A stretch of 31,300 bases of DNA, taken from positions 1 to 31,300 of the IMG/VR virus record IMGVR_UViG_3300018416_000065. One strand, given 5' to 3'. Below are positions 1 to 7,588 of this stretch, in pieces. Each line of letters starts with the position of its first letter. Position 1 is the first letter of the stretch. A program made the translations under genes and the position numbers. The stretch is from a virus. Under the pieces are notes generated by a model, which saw only the letters and a program-made list of their open reading frames with translations, did no database searches and had not been told where the DNA came from.

Positions 1-2
1 CA

Positions 3-2570
3 CGTTTGGCTCTCCAGTTTGGTAAATATGTAGCGAAGAGCATTGGGTCACGCTTCAGCGACAAGGCTACCAATGAACGTGCTTTGAACCACATTCTCAC
101 TTCTACAAATACTGCCCGTGCTGAAATACTTAAAGAGATAGAAAACCTCAAGAAAACTGGGGATGTTGATCAGGCTATTATCGATGAGCTTACCGCTCAA
201 GCTGATGCATTCACTCCAGAACGTCTTATGGCTGACCTTGAGGCGGGTCTTGCATCAGCTACTGAGGGCCGTCCTATGGTTAGAGCAAATCTACCATCAG
301 GAACTCTATCGGGTAACCCTGCCCTAGCCGCTATCCAACGTAAGATGATGGGTGATAGCCCAGAGTTTAGTGCAGCGGTAATGAACGAAGTTAGTGCTAC
401 GCTTGATAGTATGATGGCGGCATCCGATTTACTGGCACGGGCTGGTAATACTGAAGCTGCTGATGTCTTACGCAAGAAAGCATTCCAACAGGCTATTGAT
501 GCTACTCTAGCACGATCCACGGGTGAGGTATCAGAGCGGCTTAAAGCATTCTCTGGCACAGATAACTTTAGAGCCTCTCAGTTAGCACAAGGCACTCTGT
601 TTGAAGCTAAAAACAATATGCGGGATATGGAGACGTTCCTGTGGGATCGTATTGATAAAAAGGCTCCAATTAATGGTACTAACATAGGCAAGGCCATTGC
701 TAGTATTAGAGAGAACAAGTTACTAGATGGTATGACCATAGCTGGTGGTGGGCAAATAGATGCCGCTATCAATATTATTTCTAGTAAAATTCAACGTGGT
801 GAACCCCTATCCACTGGAGAAGTACTTAAGTTTCGTTCCATTATGCTTGAACAAGCTAGGAGAGCGGCTGGAGCAGATGATTATGGTCAGGCGGGTATCT
901 TTGATGCCTTGGCTACATCCGCAGTAGATGATCTGTCTGCTCTTGATGGAGCGGCTGGAGATACTATTAGTTTAGCTAGAGCCTTCAGTTCTGAATTAAA
1001 TCAACGCTTCACGCGGTACTTTCCCAAGGACGTTCTCTCTAGAGAAGTTAAAGGTGGAACTACTATCAGAGAAGAACAGGTTCTGTCTGAAGGATTTGGT
1101 TCTGGTGGAGATGCAGCCGCATTGAACTTCGCGGAATTGCGTACAGCAGCTACTGATGCAACTACCTTTGCTGATGATATTTCTAATCTTAAGGCAAGGG
1201 ATGAGGCAGAGCTAAACGCCAGTAGTCTTGGAGATGACGGCTCTCGCTTACCCGCCACTCAATCCGATAACGTAGCCAATCCTACAGATGTTGATCCATC
1301 TAAGATGATGCCTACTGATGATGATATTATCCCAGAAATTAAAGTAACGGGTATTGGGGATGATACTTTATTAGACCCAGAAAATCCTATTCCTGAGTAT
1401 ACCATCTATGGAGCAAACAGACCTCGCCCAGATGCTCCTGAAGTAGAGGCCACAGATGAATTTAAGTTAAACGAAGGTGGTGAAAGCACAGAAGTAGTTA
1501 TAAGGGATGACGTTAAACAAGACCTTGGCGCACAGATGTTTACTGCTCAAGAGGATTTCCTACGGTCTACTGTCTACAAGTTACGTGATCCTTCAACAGG
1601 ACAAATATCTGCCAGACAGATTGATGAGTACTTGGCTAATAACGCCAGACTACTAAACGACTTTCCAAACCTACGTCAGGAATTGATTGGCTACGCTGAT
1701 GCTGAACGAACAGCCGCCCGTCTTGTAGAAGATTTATCCAGAGCGCGTTCCTCAGAGAAACTGCCTAATGCAATATCAGATACCCTGACCAGTGATAATC
1801 CTACAGAGTCATTCGCTAGACTAGCAGCCGAAGCGCAGGGTCTACCTGATGCAATGACCGACTTTAGATTGGCTACAATGGATGTTCTGTTTGCAGCCTC
1901 TAGAGGTGCAGACGGCAACCCAGATTTCGTTAAACTGGCGAACAACATGGGTAAACCACTCAGTGGACGTACTGGTGATTTGACTATCATGGACTTGATG
2001 GTGCAAAACAATGTTATCTCCCCCCAAGAGCAAGAGACACTTGGTCAGATGGTTGCTGAAGGTATTCGTATACAGCGATCTCTCACAGACCCTAATGTAT
2101 TCAATCAAGTAATACAGGGAACCCCAGACATACAGAAGAACGTAGCCAGAATTATTGGTGCTAACTTGGGTGTAATGTTTGGTCGTGGGGATGCTAGTCT
2201 ACAGGCTGCTGCAATTGGTTCTGAGTTTGTTAAACGCCAGATCGATAAGCTACCACTGGCTGCGGATACTAAAAGAGTTGAAACTCTTATGCGTAACCCT
2301 GCTCTACTTCTGGAATTACTTTCTAAGAATCCGGCTAGAGCAAAGTCAGGTATGCAGACTGCTAAGGAACTTCTGGCTAAGTATCAAGGAAGCGGCATGA
2401 GTAATGCTGAAATAGCTAGAGAACTTGCCAAGCAGGGAGCCTTGGCTGCTGGAGATGCAGCAGTAAGTAATATGAGAACATCTACTGTCGGTGCATTGCA
2501 GGGCGATAGTAGAGATGAAGAGCCACCAGAAGTACGGTCACTTGATGAACAGATGATGAATCTACAATAA
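3..2570 (+). CDS. Large virion protein, probably internal/ejection protein (5' partial)
   Basis: The reading frame is open at the left edge, so the true start is probably outside the window; a TTG at 6 is only the first possible start inside it. About 854 residues are visible, mostly hydrophilic and helical, with an acidic low-complexity stretch in the middle (roughly residues 405-500, rich in D, E and P). I see no signal peptide, no clear membrane segment and no enzyme motif. Its size, strand and place at the end of a late + strand module, just before two terminators, suggest a structural protein such as the internal virion proteins of podoviruses. That role is inferred from context only; no family was recognised. 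Confidence 0.7.
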   Translation, partial: RLALQFGKYVAKSIGSRFSDKATNERALNHILTSTNTARAEILKEIENLKKTGDVDQAIIDELTAQADAFTPERLMADLEAGLASATEGRPMVRANLPSGTLSGNPALAAIQRKMMGDSPEFSAAVMNEVSATLDSMMAASDLLARAGNTEAADVLRKKAFQQAIDATLARSTGEVSERLKAFSGTDNFRASQLAQGTLFEAKNNMRDMETFLWDRIDKKAPINGTNIGKAIASIRENKLLDGMTIAGGGQIDAAINIISSKIQRGEPLSTGEVLKFRSIMLEQARRAAGADDYGQAGIFDALATSAVDDLSALDGAAGDTISLARAFSSELNQRFTRYFPKDVLSREVKGGTTIREEQVLSEGFGSGGDAAALNFAELRTAATDATTFADDISNLKARDEAELNASSLGDDGSRLPATQSDNVANPTDVDPSKMMPTDDDIIPEIKVTGIGDDTLLDPENPIPEYTIYGANRPRPDAPEVEATDEFKLNEGGESTEVVIRDDVKQDLGAQMFTAQEDFLRSTVYKLRDPSTGQISARQIDEYLANNARLLNDFPNLRQELIGYADAERTAARLVEDLSRARSSEKLPNAISDTLTSDNPTESFARLAAEAQGLPDAMTDFRLATMDVLFAASRGADGNPDFVKLANNMGKPLSGRTGDLTIMDLMVQNNVISPQEQETLGQMVAEGIRIQRSLTDPNVFNQVIQGTPDIQKNVARIIGANLGVMFGRGDASLQAAAIGSEFVKRQIDKLPLAADTKRVETLMRNPALLLELLSKNPARAKSGMQTAKELLAKYQGSGMSNAEIARELAKQGALAAGDAAVSNMRTSTVGALQGDSRDEEPPEVRSLDEQMMNLQ

Positions 2571-2576
2571 AGAAAA

Positions 2577-2606
2577 CCCCCTGTAGATGTGCGCTACAAG
2601 GGGCTT
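2577..2606 (+). terminator. Hairpin terminator after the late gene
   Basis: A 10-bp stem (2577-2586 with 2594-2603, one mismatch) is followed by CTTTC, seven bases after the stop codon of the large virion gene. The short T run makes it weaker than the next terminator, and it may act in both directions. Confidence 0.6.
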
Positions 2607-2667
2607 TCAACCAACTAGCAAGGTGACCACTCAACTTCAACCTTACACCTGTATTTATACTTTATAG

Positions 2668-2702
2668 CGCCCCTAGCGTCAACCGCTAGAGGGCTTTTTT
2701 TT
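2668..2702 (+). terminator. Rho-independent terminator between convergent modules
   Basis: The stem GCCCCTAGCG pairs with CGCTAGAGGGC around loop TCAAC and is followed by eight T. It would end + strand late transcription just before the convergent RNR gene. The opposite strand has no T run after the hairpin. Confidence 0.85.
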
Positions 2703-2707
2703 ATGCT

Positions 2708-4453
2708 TTATTCACACTTTCTTAGGCCCGTAGAAGGGTCATAGTAACAGGCTCCACCTTCCTCTATGAAGTCGGTAGTATCCTCTACAATCTCCTCTTC
2801 AGCAACGTCCTCAGAGGTCGATGCGTTAAGAATACCGTACCGTTTACCACTAGCTCGAAATGTCGTGCAGCCTGAGCTACCGCCATCGTAGGCTTCCATG
2901 TAAACTCTCTTGAAATCTTCCCAAGAAACATCATCACCCACATTGCACGTTTTACTACAGGCAGAGTCCACATAGCGTGATGCTACGTTGAGAACTTTAA
3001 CGTGATCAAACACTGATAGTTCATCCGCAGTCTTACCCTTTACGCCGAACTCACGATAGCCGTAGTCATCTACCCGTTCTACTTTAGGTCCATCAAAGGT
3101 TTGGATAGTTCTATCGTAGTAATGGGAGAAGACGGGTTCAATGCCGCTGGATACGTTGTCTGCTGATAGTGAAATAGTTCCTGTAGGTGCGACTGATAGA
3201 AGATGGCTATTACGGATACCGTGAAGAGAGATAAGATCACGAATATTTTCAGGCAGAGTTTTAGCAAAGTCAGAATCCAGATACATAGGGTTGAAGAGAG
3301 GGAATGCACCCTTCTCAAGGGCTAATTCAACAGAGGTCAGGTAGCAGCCGTTACGGATCACTTCCATGATTGTCTCTAGCTGACGAATGAACCCATCAGA
3401 ACCATACTCAAAGCCCATAGCTTCGATAGCATTGGCTACCCCAGTTACTCCTAGCCCCATACGGCGCTTGTTCTTAGCCTCTTGCTCTTGCTCTGGCAGA
3501 GGATACGTGGCCCTATCAACAACATTGTCCATTGCACGTACAACGTGTGGAATGTCGTTCTTTAACATATTCATATTAAACACATATTTGCCATCGTGCT
3601 TAACAATATATTGCGTCAGATTGAACGATCCTAGCAGACAGGCTCCATAGGGTGGCAGCGGCTGTTCTCCACAGGGATTAGTGGCTGCAATCTTCTCACA
3701 GTACCACAGGTTATTCTTCTTATTAATTCTATCAATGAACAGGATTCCGGGTTCTGCCCAATCCCACGTTGATCTTAGAATATCATCCCACAGCGCACGG
3801 GCTGAGACTGTCTTGTATATACGGTCTTCAAATACAAGGTCAAAGTCACTGTCAGATTTAACAGCTTCCATGAAGTCATCTGTAACCCCTACTGAGATAT
3901 TAAACTGGGTTAGGTCAGTGCTGTTGTTCTTTGCACGAATAAACTTCTCGATATCGGGGTGATCCACCCTTAGTACGCCCATCTGAGCGCCGCGGCGGTG
4001 TCCTGCTGAGGCTATAGTCTTACAGATGCTATCAAAGATACCCATAAAGGACAGAGGGCCACTAGAACGGCTCTCTAGGCTCGTAATGAGCGCCCCATGA
4101 GGCCGTAGTGTACTGAAGTCGTAGCCAATGCCACCACCCAGTTGCATTGTACGTGCAGCATTCTTAGCAGCATCCATAATACCGCTCATACTGTCTTCAA
4201 TAGTACCGCTAACAAAACAGTTATATGGCGTCACCTTACGCGGTGCGCCCATAGCAGATTGCACACGCCCTGCCGGAAGAAAACGCTGGTTAGATAAAAT
4301 GTGCCGGAAGTTATCAAAATGACTTTCATTGTCTTTCAAGGCTTCAGCTACGCGGGTCATTGCTTCGCGGAATGTCTCCCCCTCACTACGATACTTCATA
4401 GCGTGGATTTCTTCAGAGATATTCAGAGTTGGTCCGTATTCGTTTCTTATCAT
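2708..4453 (-). CDS. nrdJ: Adenosylcobalamin-dependent (class II) ribonucleoside reductase
   Basis: Reduces ribonucleotides to deoxyribonucleotides for phage DNA synthesis, using a radical made from vitamin B12 coenzyme, so no small radical subunit is needed. At 581 residues it is a compact class II enzyme with no ATP-cone. The active-site N-x-C-x-E is at N259, C261 and E263 (NPCGEQPLP). An N-terminal redox Cys lies in YNCFV (C79), and the C-terminal tail carries C569 and C580, fitting the cysteines that pass electrons to the active site. The family block PTGTISLSADNVSSGIEP is present. The ATG forms a TAATG overlap with the MazG gene. It is the last gene of the leftward operon and ends beside the terminators. 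Class II is inferred from overall similarity and from the lack of an nrdB-like neighbour. Confidence 0.93.
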   Translation of the reverse strand: MIRNEYGPTLNISEEIHAMKYRSEGETFREAMTRVAEALKDNESHFDNFRHILSNQRFLPAGRVQSAMGAPRKVTPYNCFVSGTIEDSMSGIMDAAKNAARTMQLGGGIGYDFSTLRPHGALITSLESRSSGPLSFMGIFDSICKTIASAGHRRGAQMGVLRVDHPDIEKFIRAKNNSTDLTQFNISVGVTDDFMEAVKSDSDFDLVFEDRIYKTVSARALWDDILRSTWDWAEPGILFIDRINKKNNLWYCEKIAATNPCGEQPLPPYGACLLGSFNLTQYIVKHDGKYVFNMNMLKNDIPHVVRAMDNVVDRATYPLPEQEQEAKNKRRMGLGVTGVANAIEAMGFEYGSDGFIRQLETIMEVIRNGCYLTSVELALEKGAFPLFNPMYLDSDFAKTLPENIRDLISLHGIRNSHLLSVAPTGTISLSADNVSSGIEPVFSHYYDRTIQTFDGPKVERVDDYGYREFGVKGKTADELSVFDHVKVLNVASRYVDSACSKTCNVGDDVSWEDFKRVYMEAYDGGSSGCTTFRASGKRYGILNASTSEDVAEEEIVEDTTDFIEEGGACYYDPSTGLRKCE

Positions 4454-4941
4454 TATTTTGGCTCCACTAAGTCGGAAAGGTTTGGATATTTATAGTTCGG
4501 GCCTTTAACGACTTTCCCTGCCCCATTCTTGATAGGTTTGCCGTCTAAGCCTAGCTTGGAAAGGTTGGAGTGGTGGACACGGCGTATGGCTACGTCTAAA
4601 TCCCATCCATAGGTGGCTGCATAGCCATAAAGTACATACGCAAGGTCAGCTATCTCCTTGAGCATGTTGTCTGGTTTATTGTCTGCACTTGCTTCACAGA
4701 CTTCCCCATATTCTTCTGAAATCAAAGACCAACGAAGGGTTTCCAGATCAGCGTCCTTCTGCCATTTTTGGTCAAGTGGTTGCTCCATGCGAACAGCAAA
4801 ATCACGCACCATCTCGTATGGTGTCATATGATTAACAACCCAGTCAGGTTCTACGCTATCCCAACCAGCTTGGTTCAATTCTTTTTTATCTAAAGGTTCA
4901 GCGAGTGAGGCTACGGCGTCAATATCTTCTTGTGTGATCAT
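4453..4941 (-). CDS. MazG-like nucleotide pyrophosphohydrolase
   Basis: An all-alpha NTP pyrophosphohydrolase of the MazG / phosphoribosyl-ATP pyrophosphohydrolase-like group, expected to cleave nucleoside triphosphates to monophosphate and pyrophosphate. The metal-binding pattern EExxE followed by ExxD is visible: EEYGE near residue 91-95 and EIAD near 111-114. The N-terminal 85 residues and the C-terminal tail GPNYKYPNLSDL are outside the core. Phage copies have been proposed to adjust host nucleotide pools or the alarmone ppGpp; the substrate cannot be read from the sequence. It overlaps the upstream DUF3310 gene by ATGA and the RNR gene by TAATG, so the three are probably translated together as a nucleotide metabolism group. 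Confidence 0.85.
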   Translation of the reverse strand: MITQEDIDAVASLAEPLDKKELNQAGWDSVEPDWVVNHMTPYEMVRDFAVRMEQPLDQKWQKDADLETLRWSLISEEYGEVCEASADNKPDNMLKEIADLAYVLYGYAATYGWDLDVAIRRVHHSNLSKLGLDGKPIKNGAGKVVKGPNYKYPNLSDLVEPK

Positions 4942-5231
4942 TCTTCTAGTTCCTCAATTAAACGGTCCAAGTACCAGCGGCACTTCTTTAGGTCTTCCAG
5001 CCCATTCTTGTAGGGCCATCTCCAGAGATATTTGAAAGCATTCTGCCAACAGTATGCAGCGTGAGGCTCAACCTTAGCCCCCTCTGACATAGCTTCCATT
5101 GCGTCAATGCATTCAATAGCGGATGAGTTGTAGTGAGGTGGCTTATTAACCATATCCCTACGGTTAGCCTCAGAGCGTTCCAGAGCGGCCCTCTTCTCCG
5201 CTCTGGTCATTTCACGGATAGTATCTTGCAT
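4938..5231 (-). CDS. DUF3310 family small phage protein
   Basis: The 97-residue protein matches the DUF3310 (SaV-like) pattern: VNKPPHYNSSAIECIDAME in the middle and FKYLWRWPYKNGLEDLKKC followed by RWYLDRLIEEL at the C-terminus. The family is common in tailed phages and is often labelled nucleotide kinase, but there is no P-loop here and I do not accept that activity from sequence. The N-terminal 25 residues are charged. TGATG and ATGA overlaps link it to its neighbours. Placement next to MazG and RNR suggests a part in nucleotide or DNA metabolism. Confidence 0.85.
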   Translation of the reverse strand: MQDTIREMTRAEKRAALERSEANRRDMVNKPPHYNSSAIECIDAMEAMSEGAKVEPHAAYCWQNAFKYLWRWPYKNGLEDLKKCRWYLDRLIEELEE

Positions 5232-5587
5232 CAGTGTAGCTTCTTCTTGAAGTCCACTACGTTGCCGTCTTTATCCTTCCGCTTCTCCCTGACAATCTCC
5301 AACAATTCTTCGTCAGGCTCGAAAGTTATTTCATCCTCGTCATCGTCATCGATGATAGAGCGAAGAGTAGCAACTTCACGAAGCAGAGCGCCTTGAAAGG
5401 CCAGTGTTTCGATCTCACATTTGATCTTATATGTCAGACCGTTGATAGCATCCAAGTAGAACATCACTTGGGCTTCTTCCATCGTAGCACTGAGATTATG
5501 GGATATCTCAAGGTCAACGATATCGGTGTCCTGATCTATTTTAATATCAAGACGGATGCTGTTTGCATCAATTTTTGATTTTGGCAT
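5231..5587 (-). CDS. Hypothetical acidic protein
   Basis: 118 residues, not recognised. The first half alternates charged and hydrophobic residues as in beta strands. The middle (about 35-75) looks helical, an acidic run IDDDDEDE sits near residue 80, and the tail is lysine-rich. It lies between the PD-(D/E)XK nuclease gene (two bases away) and DUF3310 (TGATG overlap), so it belongs to the replication/recombination operon. Its function is unknown. Confidence 0.8.
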   Translation of the reverse strand: MPKSKIDANSIRLDIKIDQDTDIVDLEISHNLSATMEEAQVMFYLDAINGLTYKIKCEIETLAFQGALLREVATLRSIIDDDDEDEITFEPDEELLEIVREKRKDKDGNVVDFKKKLH

Positions 5588-5589
5588 GA

Positions 5590-5937
5590 TTACTTTCTAG
5601 CGGTTAGTTTGAAGAAATGTTCTGCGTCAAGGAGCGCCAAAGGCTTCTGGCGATCCCCCTTTATAATGGCTAAAGGTTCTGCACCCTTGGGGCAGTTCTC
5701 AGTTGCCTGTTCCATGATTTTATAAACAGCAAATGCTTTGTTAGACTTACACTCTACTGAGTAAGGGAAGCAGCGTCTGGCAGCGGGTGATAGGAGAAGG
5801 TCTTCACCCCCAGCCCCCATAGAAGTACTGCGAATATCGCCGTCTTCTAACTTGGGGAACGTAGAGTATAATTTATCTCTAACCCACTGCTGTAGCCGCC
5901 TACCTTTAGCCTTGGCACTCTGAGCCTTTATAGCCAT
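5590..5937 (-). CDS. PD-(D/E)XK nuclease-like protein
   Basis: A 115-residue protein with a short nuclease-like core: GGEDLLLSP (E45, D46), a beta strand leading to VECK (E62, K64), and an amphipathic helix with EQA (Q78). This D-x15-E-x-K spacing fits the PD-(D/E)XK metal-dependent nuclease fold, seen in phage resolvases and VRR-NUC-like enzymes. A basic N-terminus (KAQSAKAKGRR) could bind DNA. It overlaps the end of the RecE-like gene by ten bases, so a shared role in recombination or branch cleavage is likely. Assignment rests on motif and context; the exact subfamily is unclear. Confidence 0.7.
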   Translation of the reverse strand: MAIKAQSAKAKGRRLQQWVRDKLYSTFPKLEDGDIRSTSMGAGGEDLLLSPAARRCFPYSVECKSNKAFAVYKIMEQATENCPKGAEPLAIIKGDRQKPLALLDAEHFFKLTARK

Positions 5938-6698
5938 GAGGGTAACTCAATGATGCTATAGTCACCCCATCCTGTGTCATACTTCTCTTCTTCCTTAGCA
6001 TCAGCAATGATAGCCAAGGTACGGTGCATTCTCTCAGTAGCATTGTCTAAAAGACCTTCACTGACAGTGTGTATGTGAGAGCAGTAAGGCGCAGACTTTT
6101 CTACAGTAATGAAACTGAAGGAGTTTACATCAATCTCAGCCAACTTGCATACATACAGATAGAAAGCAGCCTGAATATCGTAGGCATACTTGAAGCACTC
6201 CCTAGTAAATCCCATAGGACTTGCATCCATAGTGGTTTTTACATCGTAGACTGTCTTTTCTGACTCAATCAGTAAATCCGGCCTAGTCTTTAGCTGCAAC
6301 CCAGTATTAGGACAGGTAGCAAAGACACTTACCTCGTTTACCCTGTCATTATGGCGTAGCAGAGCCTTACAGTGCTTGTTCTGTAGCGTTGTACGGGCCA
6401 TCTTCTTGGCTACCGCATACTCTACCTCTGTCAGAAGTACTTGGTCTTCATTCAGAGTCTCTTTCATGCTTATGAAAGCCTTAGAACTCTTTGTCTTTGG
6501 CCCTCGCACAACAAGGTCACGATCTTCTTCTAGAAGAAGTGCATGGACGGCTGTTCCCATAGTGAAAGCAGCGGTCTGTACACGCTTTTCGCCTTTCCAA
6601 TGTGCTAGTGATTTCTTGTACACCGACTTAACGGCAGAGGACGATATACCACTGGTCGAGTGGTATACCGCATTACTCATTCCTTGGACAACGCCCAT
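5928..6698 (-). CDS. RecE/exonuclease VIII-like 5'-3' exonuclease
   Basis: A 256-residue PD-(D/E)XK exonuclease of the exodeoxyribonuclease VIII type, which degrades one strand of duplex DNA ends to expose single strands for annealing. Visible motifs in order are YHSTSGISSSAVK (11-24), GTAVHALLLE with H52, E122, TRPDLL with D141, YDVKTT with D152 and K154, and the helix motif QAAFY (Q176, Y180). The full-length E. coli RecE has a large extra N-terminal region; this gene has only the catalytic part, as in many phages. A single-strand annealing protein is not obvious next door; the 277-residue product at 6699-7532 may serve as partner. Start is at the ATG right after the upstream stop; ATG seven codons in is possible. 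Confidence 0.87.
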   Translation of the reverse strand: MGVVQGMSNAVYHSTSGISSSAVKSVYKKSLAHWKGEKRVQTAAFTMGTAVHALLLEEDRDLVVRGPKTKSSKAFISMKETLNEDQVLLTEVEYAVAKKMARTTLQNKHCKALLRHNDRVNEVSVFATCPNTGLQLKTRPDLLIESEKTVYDVKTTMDASPMGFTRECFKYAYDIQAAFYLYVCKLAEIDVNSFSFITVEKSAPYCSHIHTVSEGLLDNATERMHRTLAIIADAKEEEKYDTGWGDYSIIELPSWL

Positions 6699-7532
6699 TT
6701 AAGCAACGTCTGCCTCTAGCTCTTCAAGTTGATCCATTAGAGCGCCATCAGCAATAGCCTCAGCTTCATCATACTGAGCCTTCTTCCAAGCCTCTTCGAT
6801 GCGCTTATTCTCTCCGGCAACCAATCCAGCAACCGCTTGGATGCTGTTATAGATGTCTTGAGACATTTCAAACGGCTCACCAAACTGAGGCTCAAAGTGC
6901 ATTACATAGTAGGTAGCACCTTTAGCGGATTTCTGTTTCTCAGCTTTGAGAATACTTTCAAAATCCCAAATCATACGGTCGCCCATACGATTAAGAACGT
7001 CATGGTAAAATGGGCCATAGTTCTTACGCTTCAGAGACAAGACACATGGTTGATTTTCTATGGTACGTTCTTCACCACTAGCAGTATTACCAGTATACGA
7101 TACAAGACCCCGCACTACACGGTATCGGTCAATGCCCAAATACTTTTCACGCTCTTGCTCCGTAAAGTTTTTAGACTGCTCATACGTTGGCATATTGCAG
7201 TTATACCCGCCCAACATATCACGGCCTTCATCCTTTGCGTATTGCAGCAAGATAGATTTATTAACCAGTCCTTGTTCACCCCAGTGTTGATACTGTATGT
7301 GATTACTTAATGCTCTTAGCCTCACGCCCTCTTTTGCATAGACGCGATCACCGACAGGCGTATTCAAAAAGAATGCACCCAAGGGGATTTGCACCCCATT
7401 AGCGTCTTCACCCTGTGAATTTATCTTCAGAGTTGGGATGCTTGGTCCTTTGCTACCTGTTTGTGCAGCGCCCAGTGTTGAGGCAATATCTGCAAGGCTC
7501 AGGTCACCTTCTCTAAGAACTAAATCAGTCAT
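6699..7532 (-). CDS. Probable ssDNA-binding or recombination accessory protein
   Basis: 277 residues without a family I can name. It has glycine- and aromatic-containing strands in the first two thirds and ends in an acidic tail (DQLEELEADVA), the pattern of many phage ssDNA-binding proteins that use an acidic C-terminus to contact polymerase and helicase. It sits between the DNA polymerase and the RecE-like exonuclease, where such a protein is expected. It has its own promoter candidate (7559-7588) and the ribosome site AAGGAA six to seven bases before the ATG, so it may be made in larger amounts than its neighbours, as SSBs are. The role is inference. Confidence 0.55.
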   Translation of the reverse strand: MTDLVLREGDLSLADIASTLGAAQTGSKGPSIPTLKINSQGEDANGVQIPLGAFFLNTPVGDRVYAKEGVRLRALSNHIQYQHWGEQGLVNKSILLQYAKDEGRDMLGGYNCNMPTYEQSKNFTEQEREKYLGIDRYRVVRGLVSYTGNTASGEERTIENQPCVLSLKRKNYGPFYHDVLNRMGDRMIWDFESILKAEKQKSAKGATYYVMHFEPQFGEPFEMSQDIYNSIQAVAGLVAGENKRIEEAWKKAQYDEAEAIADGALMDQLEELEADVA

Positions 7533-7558
7533 TCATGTTTCCTTAAAAGTGAGCTTTC

Positions 7559-7588
7559 ATTGTACCCTAATTAGGTGGCGTAAGTCAA
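7559..7588 (-). promoter_or_regulatory. Internal sigma-70-like promoter
   Basis: On the - strand TTGACT (7588-7583), an 18-bp spacer and TACAAT (7564-7559) lie across the end of the polymerase gene, just upstream of the probable ssDNA-binding gene. It would boost the 3' half of the operon. Confidence 0.6.

Noticed and set aside
4938-5231. Nucleotide kinase, the label often used for DUF3310
   Set aside because: No P-loop or kinase motif in the 97 residues.
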